Shown: piece by piece, positions 51,727 through 63,904 of the stretch
Layout of the letters: each line of letters begins with the position of its first letter
Position numbering within the stretch: the first letter of the stretch is position 1
Assembly: GCA_036365455.1 (NCBI GenBank)
Contig: JAWQUS010000010.1
Location: 24,290,501 to 24,354,500, forward strand
From: Macrosoma leucophasiata
Taxonomy: Eukaryota; Arthropoda; Insecta; Lepidoptera; Hedylidae
Length of the DNA stretch: 64,000 nt
Reading direction: 5' to 3'
Made by a program: the position numbers and the translations under genes
The notes under the pieces: generated by a model
What the model was told of the DNA's origin: nothing
Seen by the model: the letters and a program-made list of their open reading frames with translations, nothing else
Database searches by the model: none

Positions 51727-52117
51727 TAAAAACTTCGAGAACAAAGGGTAATAGTAATGGGAACCAACTCAAAATCAAAAATATAATTATACTTCACATT
51801 CGACCACAGGGTACCAGTAGTGGCCTATTACAACTATGTCATTCAGACAGTTGTGTATTTGATTTGTGAGTGATCAATAGAATATCAGATACTTTGACCA
51901 AAGAAGCCATTTTCAAATTACACTAATTAACAATTCGCCTAGATCGCTACACGTTCATTAATACAAAGTCGCTCCCCAAACGCCTCAATACAACGTAACC
52001 TTCTGCAGTGAGATTAAAGAGATGTCAGTTTTTACTTCCTGTTATTTCCGTCATTTATACCTCTACAACAACTTACATCTCACGCTTTCTTTCTTCACGC
52101 ATCTTTTAACGCATTAT

Positions 52118-52192
52118 GTAGATGTATAAGCTACAGTATCATATACCATCAATGTGAACCGTATGCAATACTTAATGACATAAAAAAAGATA
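52118..52192 (+). repeat. Degenerate SINE tail (copy 11)
   Basis: GTATAAGCTACAG...CATCAATGTGAACCGTATGC...ATGACATAAAAAAA follows the 3' third of the family with many changes. Confidence 0.4.
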
Positions 52193-52760
52193 AGACTACG
52201 AAAATAACAAAAAAACAAAACAAAGCTTTCAATAATTTCAACGTCATACACATAATTGCCAAAGACTTAAAAAGAGTAGGTAGAACACAATTACCAATTC
52301 GAGAACCCATAAATATTGAAACATCTGTCAAATCAACAGCGAACACCAATCTTCTTATAGAGAATCTGTTCAAAAACTGTAATGGAGAGTAACGTCAACT
52401 TGAACGATGCGCCAACCGATAAACGCTTGGAAACAATTAAAGAGCGAACAATCTTATCAGCGGCCATTCTCACTTGCCCCTGACAGCCGTTATCGGTCCT
52501 GAATCGATGGCCCCTTTAATTGATTCCCCACTTTCAAACCCCCGAATACAATTCCTTTTGTCTTTTTTCTAATCGAAATTCAGCACGGGTAGGAGCAGAC
52601 TAACGAATTTTTCTAAAGAATACGAAGGCAGCTGAGAATTTTGGAATGGTCTTTATATTGTTTATGGAGCTCTTTGTGGGTGTTGCGATAAGCCGTTGTT
52701 TTAGTAATCACAAAAATAAAAGAAACAAACTCTAATATTACGAAAAAGCAGTTAATGAAG

Positions 52761-52897
52761 GACTTCGGTAGCTTAGTGGTAAAATAAAACGGCTGTACTG
52801 GTTTTGCTGAGGTCGCAGTTTCGGTTCCTGTCTGAAGCATTTTTTTTCTTTCCATTATTTCTTTAATTTCTAAATTCACTCACATATTATTGCGAAA
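52761..52897 (+). repeat. tRNA-derived SINE, short form
   Basis: Head with GACTTCGGTAGCTTAGTGGT then a small insertion, a B box (CAGTTTCGGTTCCTG), directly followed by the family tail (TTTAATTTCTAAATTCACTC). It lacks the GC-rich body of 3371-3673. Confidence 0.55.
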
Positions 52898-52987
52898 ATA
52901 AGAATAATTCAAATTAATGATATTACGACGAAAAAATGTTTATCTACGTAGTTAATTTGGGAAACAAATATGCATATTTTTTCCCCT

Positions 52988-53267
52988 TTTTTTTGTTATG
53001 TAGGGGAGCCGGCAAACAAGCATGCAGTTCACATGGGTGTTAAATGATGACTGCAGCCTATCTACACAAAAACCAGAGATCAAAATGAAGATATGTTGCC
53101 ACCCCTGAGACCTTAGTTGTTTTGTCCCTCTGTTGAAAGCCATTACGGTCCATACATAACCATCTAACCGGAACGCGATAGTGCTGAACTACCATTTGTC
53201 GGTAGATAGATCAGGTAATGCATTGGTGCACGCCCTCGACCACCTGCACTGGAACTCTACCACCAGT
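52988..53267 (-). repeat. SINE copy 12, reverse strand, diverged
   Basis: GGCAAACAAGCATGCAGTTC, GACTGCAGCCTAT and the end ACTCTACCACCAGT are recognisable, with small indels. Confidence 0.8.
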
Positions 53268-53274
53268 AAAACAC

Positions 53275-54120
53275 ACAACAGATAGACTAATACCTATTGC
53301 CCAATGTAGTCGCTGGCCTGTGCCTTTGAGCTCACAGGTTAACGTCTAGTAAACCTTGCTATTCCTTTACGATTTATCTTGATATTTTCAAACAGAAATC
53401 TTAATTTCATCGACTTTGAATCGAGGTCACTCTACAGGTTGCCTGACTCCTTTGCCTGTACTGTTTAAACAGACTAACTGGAAACGTTAAGTCTACTGTG
53501 AATTTCGTTTTTGTGTAGTTAATTTTCAAACGGTTTAGGAATCCTTTCGAATAAACTAAATATGCAACGAGTCAAAGAACAAAATGAAGATAAATATGGA
53601 TGCCTTGGTGAGTGGTAGTTTACTAATGGTATGAGGTATCGTGACCTATTTACCGTATCGTACCTCAAAAGGAAGAAAACGGGACCTTATAAGGTTGGTG
53701 TTGGGACGTGACAACTCCACCGCCCGCTACGGAGGAGAATTCTTCCACTAGTGCAGTCAATCAACCGAAAACCATTTCAGTAAGGTAGTTGTAGGTATCA
53801 GGCAAAAATGCAGGGTGGGCAGAAGCGTGTGATAAAACTACCTCCACTGCGATCATCAACTTACATGCCCCGTATGATGATTACGGCATACTTATCCTCC
53901 CATAACAGGCAATATGGTATCTTTGTGACAGGCTTTTGTTCAATAATGGTGATGATGATACAAATAATTAGGACTCAATCTGCATCACATATTTTTTTTT
54001 CTTATTAGCATAATTTAGAACTAGAGTTTCGTTGTTTCAATTTCTATATTATTTTCACAATCCACGATCAAGTGTAAATTACCCGGGGACTGGGTCTTGG
54101 TTATATTTTTGAGCAAAAAG
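53275..54120. other. Unassigned AT-rich sequence
   Basis: Only a minor repeat near 53745-53790, also seen at 15345-15395, was noticed. Confidence 0.4.
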
Positions 54121-54127
54121 TTCTATA

Positions 54128-54365
54128 AACGTAACTTCACGCCTGTAATGCCCGAAGGGGTAGGTAAATGAGGTATTCAAGCATACATGCAAACACCCAC
54201 GATTCGCCGGTTACGTTTTTGGCCCATGTAACAGATAGCGAGCCTCTTGACATCTCCGGGCACATTACCAAACTTCGAAGTACTGGGAAATTTCCAGAAA
54301 ATGAAAAACTCCAGTAGGACTTTACACCGTTATCTCTGATAACCCCCTACCCGGGAATCGAACTC
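54128..54365 (-). repeat. Partial copy of the SINE at 32226-32575
   Basis: Shares AACTTCACGCCTGTAAT, CCGAAGGGGTAGG, GCCGGTTACGTTTT, CCGGGCACATTACC and CCCGGGAATCGAAC, then breaks off before the tRNA A box. Confidence 0.7.
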
Positions 54366-54369
54366 AAGG

Positions 54370-55490
54370 CAGTTCAATATATTTTCGCCAATCATACTCT
54401 CATCCAGCAATTACCCGAGACCTTTATCAGGTCGTCAATCCACCTTGTCGGCGACCTGCCCACGTTTTGTCTTCCGGTACGCAGTCACCACTGGAGAACC
54501 ATTTAGCCTCAACAGCCATCAGTTTTTCAAGCTATGGGTCTAACCAACTGTCCCTTGTGCTTCGCTATTTGGTTAGACATTTCTGTTCCCATGTGGATCT
54601 CTTAATTTCTGATTCGATCTCGCATGCTCGCTATAACCTGATTTGTGCTCTCCATTGCTCTCTGCATAACCTTGAGCTTTCTTATGAGGCATACATTGAG
54701 TGACCACCGGCTACATATACTAGACAGAGTTCTTCGTCTGGAGATAGTGCGGTATTTTGAACGAGAAGATGTATCATTGTTTCACGAATACTACCCAACC
54801 AACTTGATGATTGACTTCTTTTTTTTCGGGTAATAACAAATGTGATATTATAAATCAATAACAACTAAAAAGGTGTTACAAGAGCTAGAAAGACATAAGT
54901 TATTGGACGAGATTCATTCAATTTGTGATTAGTAATTAATATAATAATTAGATACGAATTATTATCTAGATATGAAATACGTCGAGATTGCTGGTTAGTT
55001 CCAACGTTTGAGAGTTTGCCAACTGGAGATATATTTGTTTTGAGTTCGCATGTTGAATTGCGACTTTTGTTTTTGTTCGTAGTTTGATAGTTGAAATTGC
55101 TTGACTAGTAGAAATAACTTTCACTTTATATCCTAGATAATATTCCTATTATCCTTTTGTATTTATCACCTGCCATGTTCCAACATAAGATCTGCTTACG
55201 ACAAAATATTAGATTATTAACTCAGATTTCTTTACCTACACGTTAATACTGCGTATGCGTAACTAGTCAATAAACTAAGCCCACAATAAAGTACCAAATA
55301 TCATAGCTGAACTACTAAATGGCACTCACAATGAACATAACATGCACTGTAGATACTGTGTATGCATATTCATCTGCGTATCTGTAGCGTCCACTACATT
55401 AAGGCGCCAACTAGTGGAATACAATGAAACCTTACAGTACTTGTCTAGTACGATAGATGGCGTGCATTCAAATTACATCGCACATGCGAA
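54370..55490. other. Unassigned sequence
   Basis: Short frames at 54467-54703 and 54645-54833 carry no motif that I recognise. Confidence 0.45.
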
Positions 55491-55499
55491 GATTTCTCA

Positions 55500-56657
55500 A
55501 GAGTTGGCATATATACAACTTCCCAACGTCAATCGTTGGGCCGCGGCCCGCCAGGCGCTACCACCTCGCCTGGTCGGAGAATCCTCCCTTTTCGTCGGAG
55601 GAACACTTCCACCCGTTCCTCCACAGTGGCGGGTTCCACTGTGGAGGAACGGGTGGTTCCTTCTCACCAGCCACTCTCGACGACGTCATCCCCAGAGATG
55701 CAGACTTACCACATCCCGCAAAGGAGCCTGACATATATTTTGAGAGCCTGGGGGACGTGACCGAAGATCCCGTTGCTAAACTCGCGATACCAGACTCCAA
55801 GATATACACGGACGGTAGTAAATCCTTGGACGGCGTTGGAGCCGCATATATCTATCGTAGAGGGGGCCAGGAAGTGAGGACCAAGAAGCTCCGACTGGAC
55901 AGAAGTTGCGCCGTCTATCAGGCAGAGTTGTATGCGCTGTCCCAGGCTGCTGAACTCGCGTGTTGAGCTCTCAAAGAACAGACTATTGCAATCCTTAGTG
56001 ACTCGAGGTCAAGTCTGGAAACGATTGCAAATCCAGATACTTCCCATCCACTCGCGACACGGGTCCGTGAGCACATTGCCCGGATCAACGAAACGGGCCG
56101 ACGAATAAAGTTTTATTGGGTCAAGGCCCATGACGGTGAAGTGGGCAATGAGCGTGCGGATGAGCTTGCTAAACAGGCAACCCTAAACACGAAGGTAGCG
56201 GCTCACTACGCAAAAAGTCCTCCGTCGTACGTCAAAAGGCTCCTTAGAGCGGAGAGCGTAGAAGCATGAAACATGCGATACGTAAATGGGGAGACTGCAG
56301 CGGTTACAAAACTGTTCCTACCTACCGTAAGCGTTGCCTATAAATACGTGCTAGAAAAACGTCCCACATATATGTTGACTCAAGGACTAACAGGGCACGG
56401 AGGTTTTGCCGCGTACCTACACCGGTTCAAATTAAAAGATGACCCATCATGTATGTGCGGTACCGCATCTGAAACAGTGGAACATCTGGTTTTAGAATGT
56501 CCAATATATGGAGCAGCCAGATACGATCTGGAACAATTGGTTAACTTGGACGTTATCCAAAGCAATTTACAAACATTGCTCATAAATAAGAAGTCCAGAT
56601 CATATCTGGAAGCGTTCATAATAATAGTCGTTGAGGATGCCAATAGCAGAAATTAAG
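55500..56657 (+). pseudogene. LINE fragment: RNase H and C-terminal zinc region (I/R1/LOA-like)
   Basis: Consecutive segments in the + direction encode IYTDGSKSLDGVGAAYIYRR and AVYQAELYALSQAAELAC (RNase H Asp and Glu positions), ILSDSRSSLETI, FYWVKAHDGEVGNERADELA (final His/Asp motif) and then the Cys/His element CMCGTASETVEHLVLEC. A TGA at 55964-55966 and another near 56268 interrupt it and no reverse transcriptase precedes it, so it is a truncated dead copy. A 21 bp inverted duplication sits in the upstream part (55609-55656). Confidence 0.75.
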
Positions 56658-57145
56658 TAGGAATACGGAAAAAGAAAAAAATTATATATATATGTAATAA
56701 AAATAGAAATAGTGAGAAAATAAAATATTACCTTATATGGTGTAATTATATAACTGTTAATATTTAATCATTTACGTACCAACATTACCCAACAGCCGTA
56801 GTATGATGAAAGTGTATTCTCCTTTTAAAGTCGGGCGTTGGACCTGATCTTGAAAACATGAGATTGCTCAGGAATTTTTAACAAAATAAGGTCTCTGATC
56901 ACGTCAGAGGATGCTATTGTACTTAATAAAAAAAAAAAAAGACACAGACAGAGTTTTTTTCACATTTATAATATTAGTAGGGATTATTTTTTATTTTTTT
57001 GATTGGGGGTGTCTCAACCAACACCATCGAGACTCAAGCCAACCTCACCTGCACGTGGTGCACCCTGCTACACAACAAACGAGGCTCTGGCGACCTGCCA
57101 ACACGCACTGGACCAGCGTGGCGGGTTATGGTCTAACCCCCCCAG

Positions 57146-58001
57146 ATGGAAATGCAGACAAGGGAAAGACCCCAAGTGCCCGGCGGCTCCAGTAGCAAAA
57201 CCGGCGTGGACGGGCGCTGGTCGAGCTCTGGAGCCAGGGGTGCTAAGAATCTCCGGGTGAGTCGCTTCCGTCAAACGAATTCGGCATGCACAACGGAAAA
57301 CCGACGTAGGTTATCACTGGTAACATACAATACACGAACTTTAAGGACAGACGAGAAAATTGCTGAGCTGGAAGAAGAATTGAACAAGTTGCACTGGGAC
57401 ATCTTGGGGCTATCTGAAGTTCGTAGAGAGGGAGAGGACACGATAACCCTAAAGTCTGGCAACTTGTTATTCTACCGGGAGGGTGACCAGCAGTCACAAG
57501 GTGGTGTCGGGTTTATCGTTCACAAGTCTCTCGTTAACAACATTGAATGCATCACGAGTGTGTCGAGTAGGGTAGCGTACTTGATACTCAGAATATCCAA
57601 GAGATATTCCATGAAGGTCATCCAGGTCTACGCACCGACCTCGGCACATCCGGACGACGAGGTGGAAGCTATGTATGATGACATAAGTAGGGCCATACAT
57701 ACTTCCAAAACGTATTTCACTGTTGTTATGGGAGACTTCAATGCAAAGCTGGGCAAGAAATGCGATAATGAGCTGAGAGTGGGGCAATTTGGATGTGGGC
57801 ATTGGAACCCTAGGGGCCAGAGACTGGCCAACTTTCTGGAGAAGGAGGAACTCTTCATGATGAACTCCTTTTTCAAAAAGCCGCCTCATAGGAAATGGAC
57901 CTGGATGAGCCCCGACAGTTCCACAAAAAATGAGATAGACTTCATTATGACCACCAAGAAACACATATTCAATGATGTCTCCGTGATTCACAATGTTTTC
58001 T
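57146..58001 (+). pseudogene. RTE endonuclease domain
   Basis: Open from 57146. It contains LVTYNTRTLRTDEKIAELEE, LSEVRREGEDTI (metal-binding Glu), IQVYAPTSAHPDDEVE, VVMGDFNAKLG (catalytic Asp/Asn) and RKWTWMSPDSSTKNEIDFIM. This is the apurinic-type endonuclease that nicks target DNA. The domain is cut by the SINE at 58002, and its last motif (TGSDHRMVRGTLN) resumes at about 58297. Confidence 0.88.
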
Positions 58002-58293
58002 ACTGGTGGTAGAGCTCCAGAGACGGAGCTCGCGGGCGTAGGCACCACCGCATTATCTAATATACTTGCCGTTAAATGGTAGTGTTCAGCACTATCGTGT
58101 TCCGGTCAGGTGGTAATGTACGGCTCTGTAATTTCCGGCACAGAGGCATAACACCTAATGCCTCAGGAGTGGCAGCGCATTTGCATTTTGACCTCTGGTC
58201 ATTGTGTGGGTGTCTATAGGCTGCAGTCATCACTTAACATCAATGTGAACTGCACGCTTGTTTGCCACTTTTATAACATAAAAAAAAAAAAAA
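58002..58293 (+). repeat. SINE copy 13, inserted in the RTE element
   Basis: Full-length forward copy with a 15-base A tail. It sits between the last two endonuclease motifs of the RTE. The target duplication is too short or altered to call. Confidence 0.9.
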
Positions 58294-60290
58294 GTGAAAA
58301 CCGGAAGTGATCACCGAATGGTTAGGGGCACATTGAATTTAAACATCAAGATCGAAAGATCTCGTCTAATGAAGTCGATCTACGCTCCGACCTACTGTTG
58401 CTCACATACAAAACCCCGAGAGCTTTCAGCTCGAATTGAAAAATCGCTTTGCTTGGCTGGAGGATTGCATCTCAGTGGACGATTTGAATGACAGGTTGGT
58501 AGAAACTGTCCATTCGGTGGGGTCTAAATACTTTAAAACCCGCCGATGAAATAGACCTCAAAAACTCACCGATCAAACCCTCAACCTTATGGCAGAACGA
58601 CGCTCAATGACACTGCAGACCTCTGATGAAGTTAAAAAATACCGGCAACTTAACAGACAGATCCAACAGTCCTTGCGGCACGACATCAGATCCTTCAACA
58701 CAAAATGTGTTGAGGAAACGATAGAGCGAAATAAAGGCTCCAAGGTGTTTGCAAGGGATCTGTCTATTGGACAGAGCCGGCTGATGTAGCTGAAGACAGA
58801 GGCAGTTTAGCGTCGACTAAGCCTGAGGTATTGCGGGAGATCGAGAGGTTATGGGCAGTTATATACCTCGGTCGCACAACCTGCCTCTGATTTGGTCAGA
58901 GACCCGAGAGCCAAATTAACCCGACATTATACCGAAAATATCCCGGACATCAGCCTGTACGAGATTAGGATGGCCCTCAAACAGCTTAACAACAACAAGG
59001 CGCCCGGAGAGGACGGAATCACGACAGAGCTTCTGCAAGCGGGTGGATCACCGTTACTGAAAGTCCTTCAGAAGCTCTTTAATTCCGTCCTATTCGAAGG
59101 TACTACGCCAAAAGCATGGAACAGAGGCGTGGTGGTGCTTTTCTTCAAAAAAGGTGATAAAGCCTTATTGAAAAATTATAGACCCATCTCGCTTCTGAGC
59201 CATGTCTACAAGCTGTTTTCGAGGGTGATCACGAACCGTCTCGCTCGCAGGTTTGATGACTTCCAGCCTCCCGAACAAGCCGGTTTCCGAAAAGGCTATA
59301 GTACCATAGACCACATACACACGCTGCGGTAGGTTATACAGAAGTCCGAGGAGTATAACCGGCCATTATGCTTAGCGTTCGTGGACTATGAGAAAGCCTT
59401 TGATTCGGTTGAAACATGGGCTGTGCTGCAGTCTTTACAGCGTTGCCACATTGACTATCGGTATATCGAAGTGTTGAAGTGTTTGTATAAAAACGCCACC
59501 ATGTCAGTCCGAGTACAGGACCAATGCACGAGGGCGATTCCTTTGCAGAGGGGAGTAAGACAGGGGGATGTCATTTCACCTCTGCTCTTCACCAATGCGA
59601 TGGAAGACGCCTTCAAGCTCCTGGAATGGCAAGGACTAGGCATCAATATCAACGGCGAATACATTACTCACCTTCGGTTTGCCAACGATATTATAGTAAT
59701 GGCAGAGTCGCTGGAAGATCTCAGCACAATGCTCGAAGACCTCAATCGAGTGTCCCAAAGAGTGGGCCTTAAAATGAACATGGATAAGACCAACGTCAAT
59801 AACCTTGTATCGCCCACTCCAGTGTCCGTTGGGCACTCGATCCTCGAAGTTGTCGACGAATATGTCTATTTAGGACAAACCATACAACTAGGCAGGTCGA
59901 ACTTCGAGAAAGAGGTCATTCGCCGAATCCAACTCGGCTGGGCAGCGTACGGGAAGTTAAAGAGCGTTTTCTCGTCAAACATCCCGCAGTCCTTGAAGAC
60001 GAAAGTCTTTAATCAGTGCGTTTTGCCGGTGATGACCTACCGTGTCGAGACGTGGTCTCTCACTATGAGTCACGTACGAAAGCTCTCTGCAGGTGCCTAC
60101 AACGGCCCTCCTGTTCCAACACCGGTACTCTGCCCGTTAGTTTGTACCAGTTATTTCAACTGAAGCCTGTTCATGTATTAACAGGATATATGTCATTGTG
60201 CGAAAGTCTTTAACCAGTGTGTTTTACTGGTAATAACCTACGGTGCCGAGACGTGGTCTCTCATTATGGGTCTCTTACGAAAGCTCCAAG
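58294..60290 (+). pseudogene. RTE reverse transcriptase, active site mutated
   Basis: After a damaged spacer (stops near 58549 and 58788) the polymerase reads LNNNKAPGEDGITTELLQAG, KNYRPISLLSHVYKLFSRVI, a TAG, FVDYEKAFDSVETWAVLQSL, LQRGVRQGDVISPLLFTNAM and then HLRFANDIIVMAESLED where FADD is expected, and later YVYLGQTIQ. The codon at 59684-59686 is AAC (Asn), replacing the first catalytic Asp. The 3' part appears twice in diverged form (60000-60085 and 60200-60285). Confidence 0.88.
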
Positions 60291-60645
60291 TCACTCAGCG
60301 GTCAATGGAAAGGGCTATGCTCAGCGTTTCCCTACTGGATCGAATCAGAAATTAGGAGATCCGTAGGCGATCGAAAGTCGCTGACATAGCCAAGAAGATT
60401 TCCAAGCTGAAGTGGCAATGGGCAGGGCACATAGCTCGGAGAACCGATAGCCGCTGGGGCAGAAAGGTTCTCGAGTGGAGACCACGTATCGGCAAACGCA
60501 GCGTAGGACGTCCACCTGCAAGATGAACCGACGATCTAGTCAAGGCTGCAGGTACCCGCTGGATGCACGTCGCTTCCGATCGGTCGGCATGGACCCTATT
60601 GTGATGCTTCAAATGTATGTAAGTGCTTCGCTTTTAGTCGCATAT

Positions 60646-60706
60646 TTATAGGCTATAGGCTATCAACTCATTATGAATGTGAATTGTATGCTTATTTTAC
60701 AATTTT
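60646..60706 (+). repeat. Degenerate SINE tail (copy 14)
   Basis: TTATAGGCTATAGGCTATCA and ATGAATGTGAATTGTATGCT follow the SINE's 3' block with several changes. Confidence 0.4.
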
Positions 60707-60709
60707 ATT

Positions 60710-61150
60710 GAATAAACAAACCGAACTTATAAAGACAGGACGAAAAAGCCATGTTATTGCCGATCACGATCCCATTTTATCCACCGCACCTAATTCGGGA
60801 TTCAAATTAAATTTCTCTCCATTAAGTAAACTAATATTTGACACTTTGCTAACTTGGAAATACCGAACTTAATTTTCTCGATGAGAAAGGAAATTCCGTT
60901 ATAAAATTTATTGTTGTTTCATCTTATGATTGTTTGGTAGATTGATGATTTTTGGAGAGTCTTCATTGTATACGCTGTAGTAAATGCCACAGTTCAAAAC
61001 TCACTATTCCACGCGGATTTACACAATTATACTGATTCGTTAAAGGCTTAGTAGGAACATCATGCTGCTTGATGCAGATCAACCAAAGTATGGAAAGTCG
61101 CTCCTGTATATGATAGTGAACCTACTAGGGATTATAATTCGATATTATTC
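60710..61150. other. Unassigned AT-rich sequence
   Basis: No feature recognised. Confidence 0.5.
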
Positions 61151-61163
61151 AGTATTCCCAGTA

Positions 61164-61703
61164 AAGGAGATGTTGCGAGTTCGGCTCTGGTTCGTACACG
61201 TCCTCAAAAAATGGGTAAATTAAAGAAGAATCCGAAAAAATACAATTAATTTAATCAAGAATATATTTAAGAGTTACATCCACATTTAATTCAAACGATT
61301 TTATCATTTTCAACTATGTTAAACATGGCGGCGATACAGCCGACACTTGGGATCAATCGATTTCGATTGTATTTAGAAAATATTACTTATCTTCTCCAAG
61401 TACTATTAAATCAAAATACAATTTAAAATATGTCAAAATGACATCGCCCGCCATATTCGCCAAGTTGGTTATGAGTTGCAATTCTAACTGCAAATAATGT
61501 TTTGTAACTGCAAACATTTACATTTTGACATGTTGGGTACATGTCTACATTCTGGTAAATAAATGATTATGATTATGATTATGAACAAAGCTTAATAAGT
61601 GAAAATATGCAGTGAAAAACGTTTTTATATTGATTATGCCTGTTTAATGACATTGTGTACAAATACATGGCCGGAGGTCCATAATTTTTTGCAACATCTC
61701 CTT
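61164..61703. mobile_element. MITE family B, copy 2 (~540 bp) with a nested insertion
   Basis: Inverted partner of 36994-37463, flanked by TA on both sides (61162-61163 and 61704-61705). Relative to copy 1 it has about 70 extra bases at ~61516-61588 ending in ATTATG repeats, the look of a LINE 3' tail. Confidence 0.7.
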
Positions 61704-61709
61704 TATGAA

Positions 61710-62520
61710 CAAAAATATTTTTGAAAAATTACTGTCAGCTTGCAGATAATCGATTCTAAGGAAACAATATCTTTAGTGTCATTTTTTTTTACTATGGTAT
61801 TATATTAATAATTTTTTTTCTACAATACAGTTGTAAAGTAAAGGTGGAACAGTTTAAAATGCACTACACTACTACACACTCTAGCTAGTGTTATCCAAAG
61901 GTTTTATGCTACATAATATTTATTGTGTCTCTAGACACATTATTTAGAGATTTACTTAACTATGTCATGTTCGTTGGTCGTAAATAAGTTACGCTTTTAT
62001 ATATAAACAACGTTAAATTAGAACTATATAGCGCATAAAATACACTAAATCAGTATAAGTGGTAAGAGAAATTTCATATTCCGTCTAGGCTTCCAAAAAC
62101 ATTGGAAATCAACCATATTGTCTTGCACTTAAGTTGAAGTTAGCTCAACAAGATACCAGCTTAAATATGAGACATGCTTGTTATCTAATTTGTATTTTAT
62201 CGTAAAGTGATAAAGTTGAAAATCGTACAATGCTCTGAATTCATGGAAGGAACACTTAAGGCGAGGCACTCGTCGGACCATCTACACTTGTAAAATTTCA
62301 CGCACAGTTGCGCCATCTCCGAGATGGGACATAACATGGGAGAACGAGGGTATCTTTTGTTTTCCGGTAAAAATATTTTTATTAGGGGCACTGATTTCGA
62401 TTTGGGACATCTATATAATAAGGACGATACGGCGATAGTTTGGCGTTATGTTGTATCCTTATACATAAACTAGGAAATGTTTAGAGGGCGAAATGTGACG
62501 GCTATTTATTTATTATACTT
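61710..62520. other. Unassigned AT-rich sequence
   Basis: No feature recognised. Confidence 0.5.
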
Positions 62521-62530
62521 TAATTACAAC

Positions 62531-62690
62531 GATTTTGACGTGACAACGTCTTAAATTAGGTTGCGGCTCGGAGTCACTCATGAAAAAGTGTAACGCCCGG
62601 TAACGTAACGATGAGTCACCGAACGAGAGAGAGGCCTGCCGGACCGGCGAATGCCTTTCTACCGAGAAAAAGACGTTGTCACGTAAAATC
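62531..62690. mobile_element. Inverted-repeat element with CGTGACAACGTCTT ends
   Basis: GATTTTGACGTGACAACGTC at the left mirrors GACGTTGTCACGTAAAATC at the right. The GC-rich interior (AACGCCCGGTAACG, CACCGAACGAGAGAGAGG) is a segment I associate with a widespread insect repeat. Confidence 0.55.
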
Positions 62691-62726
62691 TTCGCCCGTA
62701 AAACCGACTTTACAGGCAACCAGTTG

Positions 62727-63293
62727 TTTTTATGTAATGGAAGTGGCAAACTAGTTTCTAGCTTGGAGTTCACATTGATGTTAAGTGTTGACTGCAGCCT
62801 ATAGACACTTACACAAAGATCAAAGTCGAAACATGCCACATGCGTCTTACTCGTGAACGGGTGCTGATTGTGAGGACTGGTCTGTGGTGGTTTGTGTTAT
62901 TTTCTATCACGTTATTAAGCTGTGGATGATAAGTATTTGCATATGTGCATTTAAAATAATACGTGCATAAGCCATGGACGTTCATATTATCTGTGTTTAT
63001 TCTACTTTAATTCCCATTTGTATTAGATGTATGGATTTTGACTAAAAGAATGAGTTTGTTCAGTAGAGGAGTTCTTCTTATTAGTGTCTGCACTTATAGC
63101 TAAAATACTTTTATGAATAAGGGGGTTAGCGTATAAACTATAGGTAGCTTGTAAACTGACAATGCAAAAGTGTGCTTGTAGACCAATTTGAAATAAAATA
63201 TTTGAGTTTGAGTTTGAAATGCAGATGCGTTACCACTCATGAGGCCTAAGGTGTTATGTCTCTGTGCCGGAAATTACAGGCCCGTACATTCTG
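62727..63293 (-). repeat. SINE copy 15, reverse strand, split
   Basis: 62727-62835 is the 3' third (TATGTAATGGAAGTGGCAAA, GCAGCCTATAGACACT). The middle resumes at 63217-63293 (ATGCAGATGCGTTACCACTC, GAAATTACAGGCCCGTACAT) and the 5' end is missing. The ~380 base insert ends in TTTGAG repeats, like a LINE 3' tail, and contains a lone MITE-like end at 63097-63127. Confidence 0.65.
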
Positions 63294-63391
63294 CCGCAAA
63301 CAAATCACACTCAGTGTACTTCACCAGGATGGCGTTCAATGAGGAATGAATGCAGGAGATGGGAAACTGTGCATGTGTTACAAAAAGTTTA

Positions 63392-63679
63392 TTTTTATGT
63401 AATAGAAATGTCAAACAAGCATGCAGTACACATTGATGTTAAGTGATGCATGCAGCCTATAGACACCAACACAAGGACCAAGGTCAAAATGCAGATGCGT
63501 TACCGCTCCTGAGGCCTAAGGTGTTATGCCTCTGTGCTGGAAATTACAGGGCCGTACATTACCATCTGACCACGGAACACGATAGTACTGAACACTACCA
63601 TTTAGCGGTACTTGCCGCTATTAGGTAATGCGGTGGTGCCTACGCCCGCGAGCTCCGTCACTGGAGCTCTACCACCAGT
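63392..63679 (-). repeat. SINE copy 16, reverse strand, full length
   Basis: All landmarks in reverse order, ending GGAGCTCTACCACCAGT. Confidence 0.88.
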
Positions 63680-63904
63680 AAGTTGCTGCTAGCAATCTGT
63701 GCTTGCGAGACGGAAAACTAGATACAAACAATTTAAGTTGTTGCTCGTTCAGGTACGGAGGTCAGGTAAGGAGTCAATTTTTCCTCTTATGACTTTGAGA
63801 CCTATGCTAATTTGATCAGAGTTACACCTATTTAACGAGTTATAGCCCAAATAAACCAACAAAAACTTAGTTGGATTGTTTTATGATAACAAGTGTATCA
63901 ATTT

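Larger units (their letters stand above)
57003..60612 (+). mobile_element. RTE-type LINE, near full length, inactive
   Basis: Upstream leader (57003-57280), endonuclease, reverse transcriptase and a 3' part ending in a GRPPxR/W-type segment follow in RTE order. Disruptions are a SINE at 58002, several stops (for example TAG at 59330-59332), an Asn in the polymerase active site and a local duplication near 60000-60290. Confidence 0.85.

Noticed and set aside
53740..53800. Similarity to 15345-15395 as a regulatory duplication
   Set aside because: Short and imperfect; more likely a minor dispersed repeat.
57494..58048. Minus-strand frame opposite the RTE endonuclease
   Set aside because: Antisense of clearly homologous endonuclease sequence, with no motif of its own.
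62531..62690. Candidate origin or regulatory stem-loop
   Set aside because: Inverted ends and a familiar interior fit a dispersed mobile element better.
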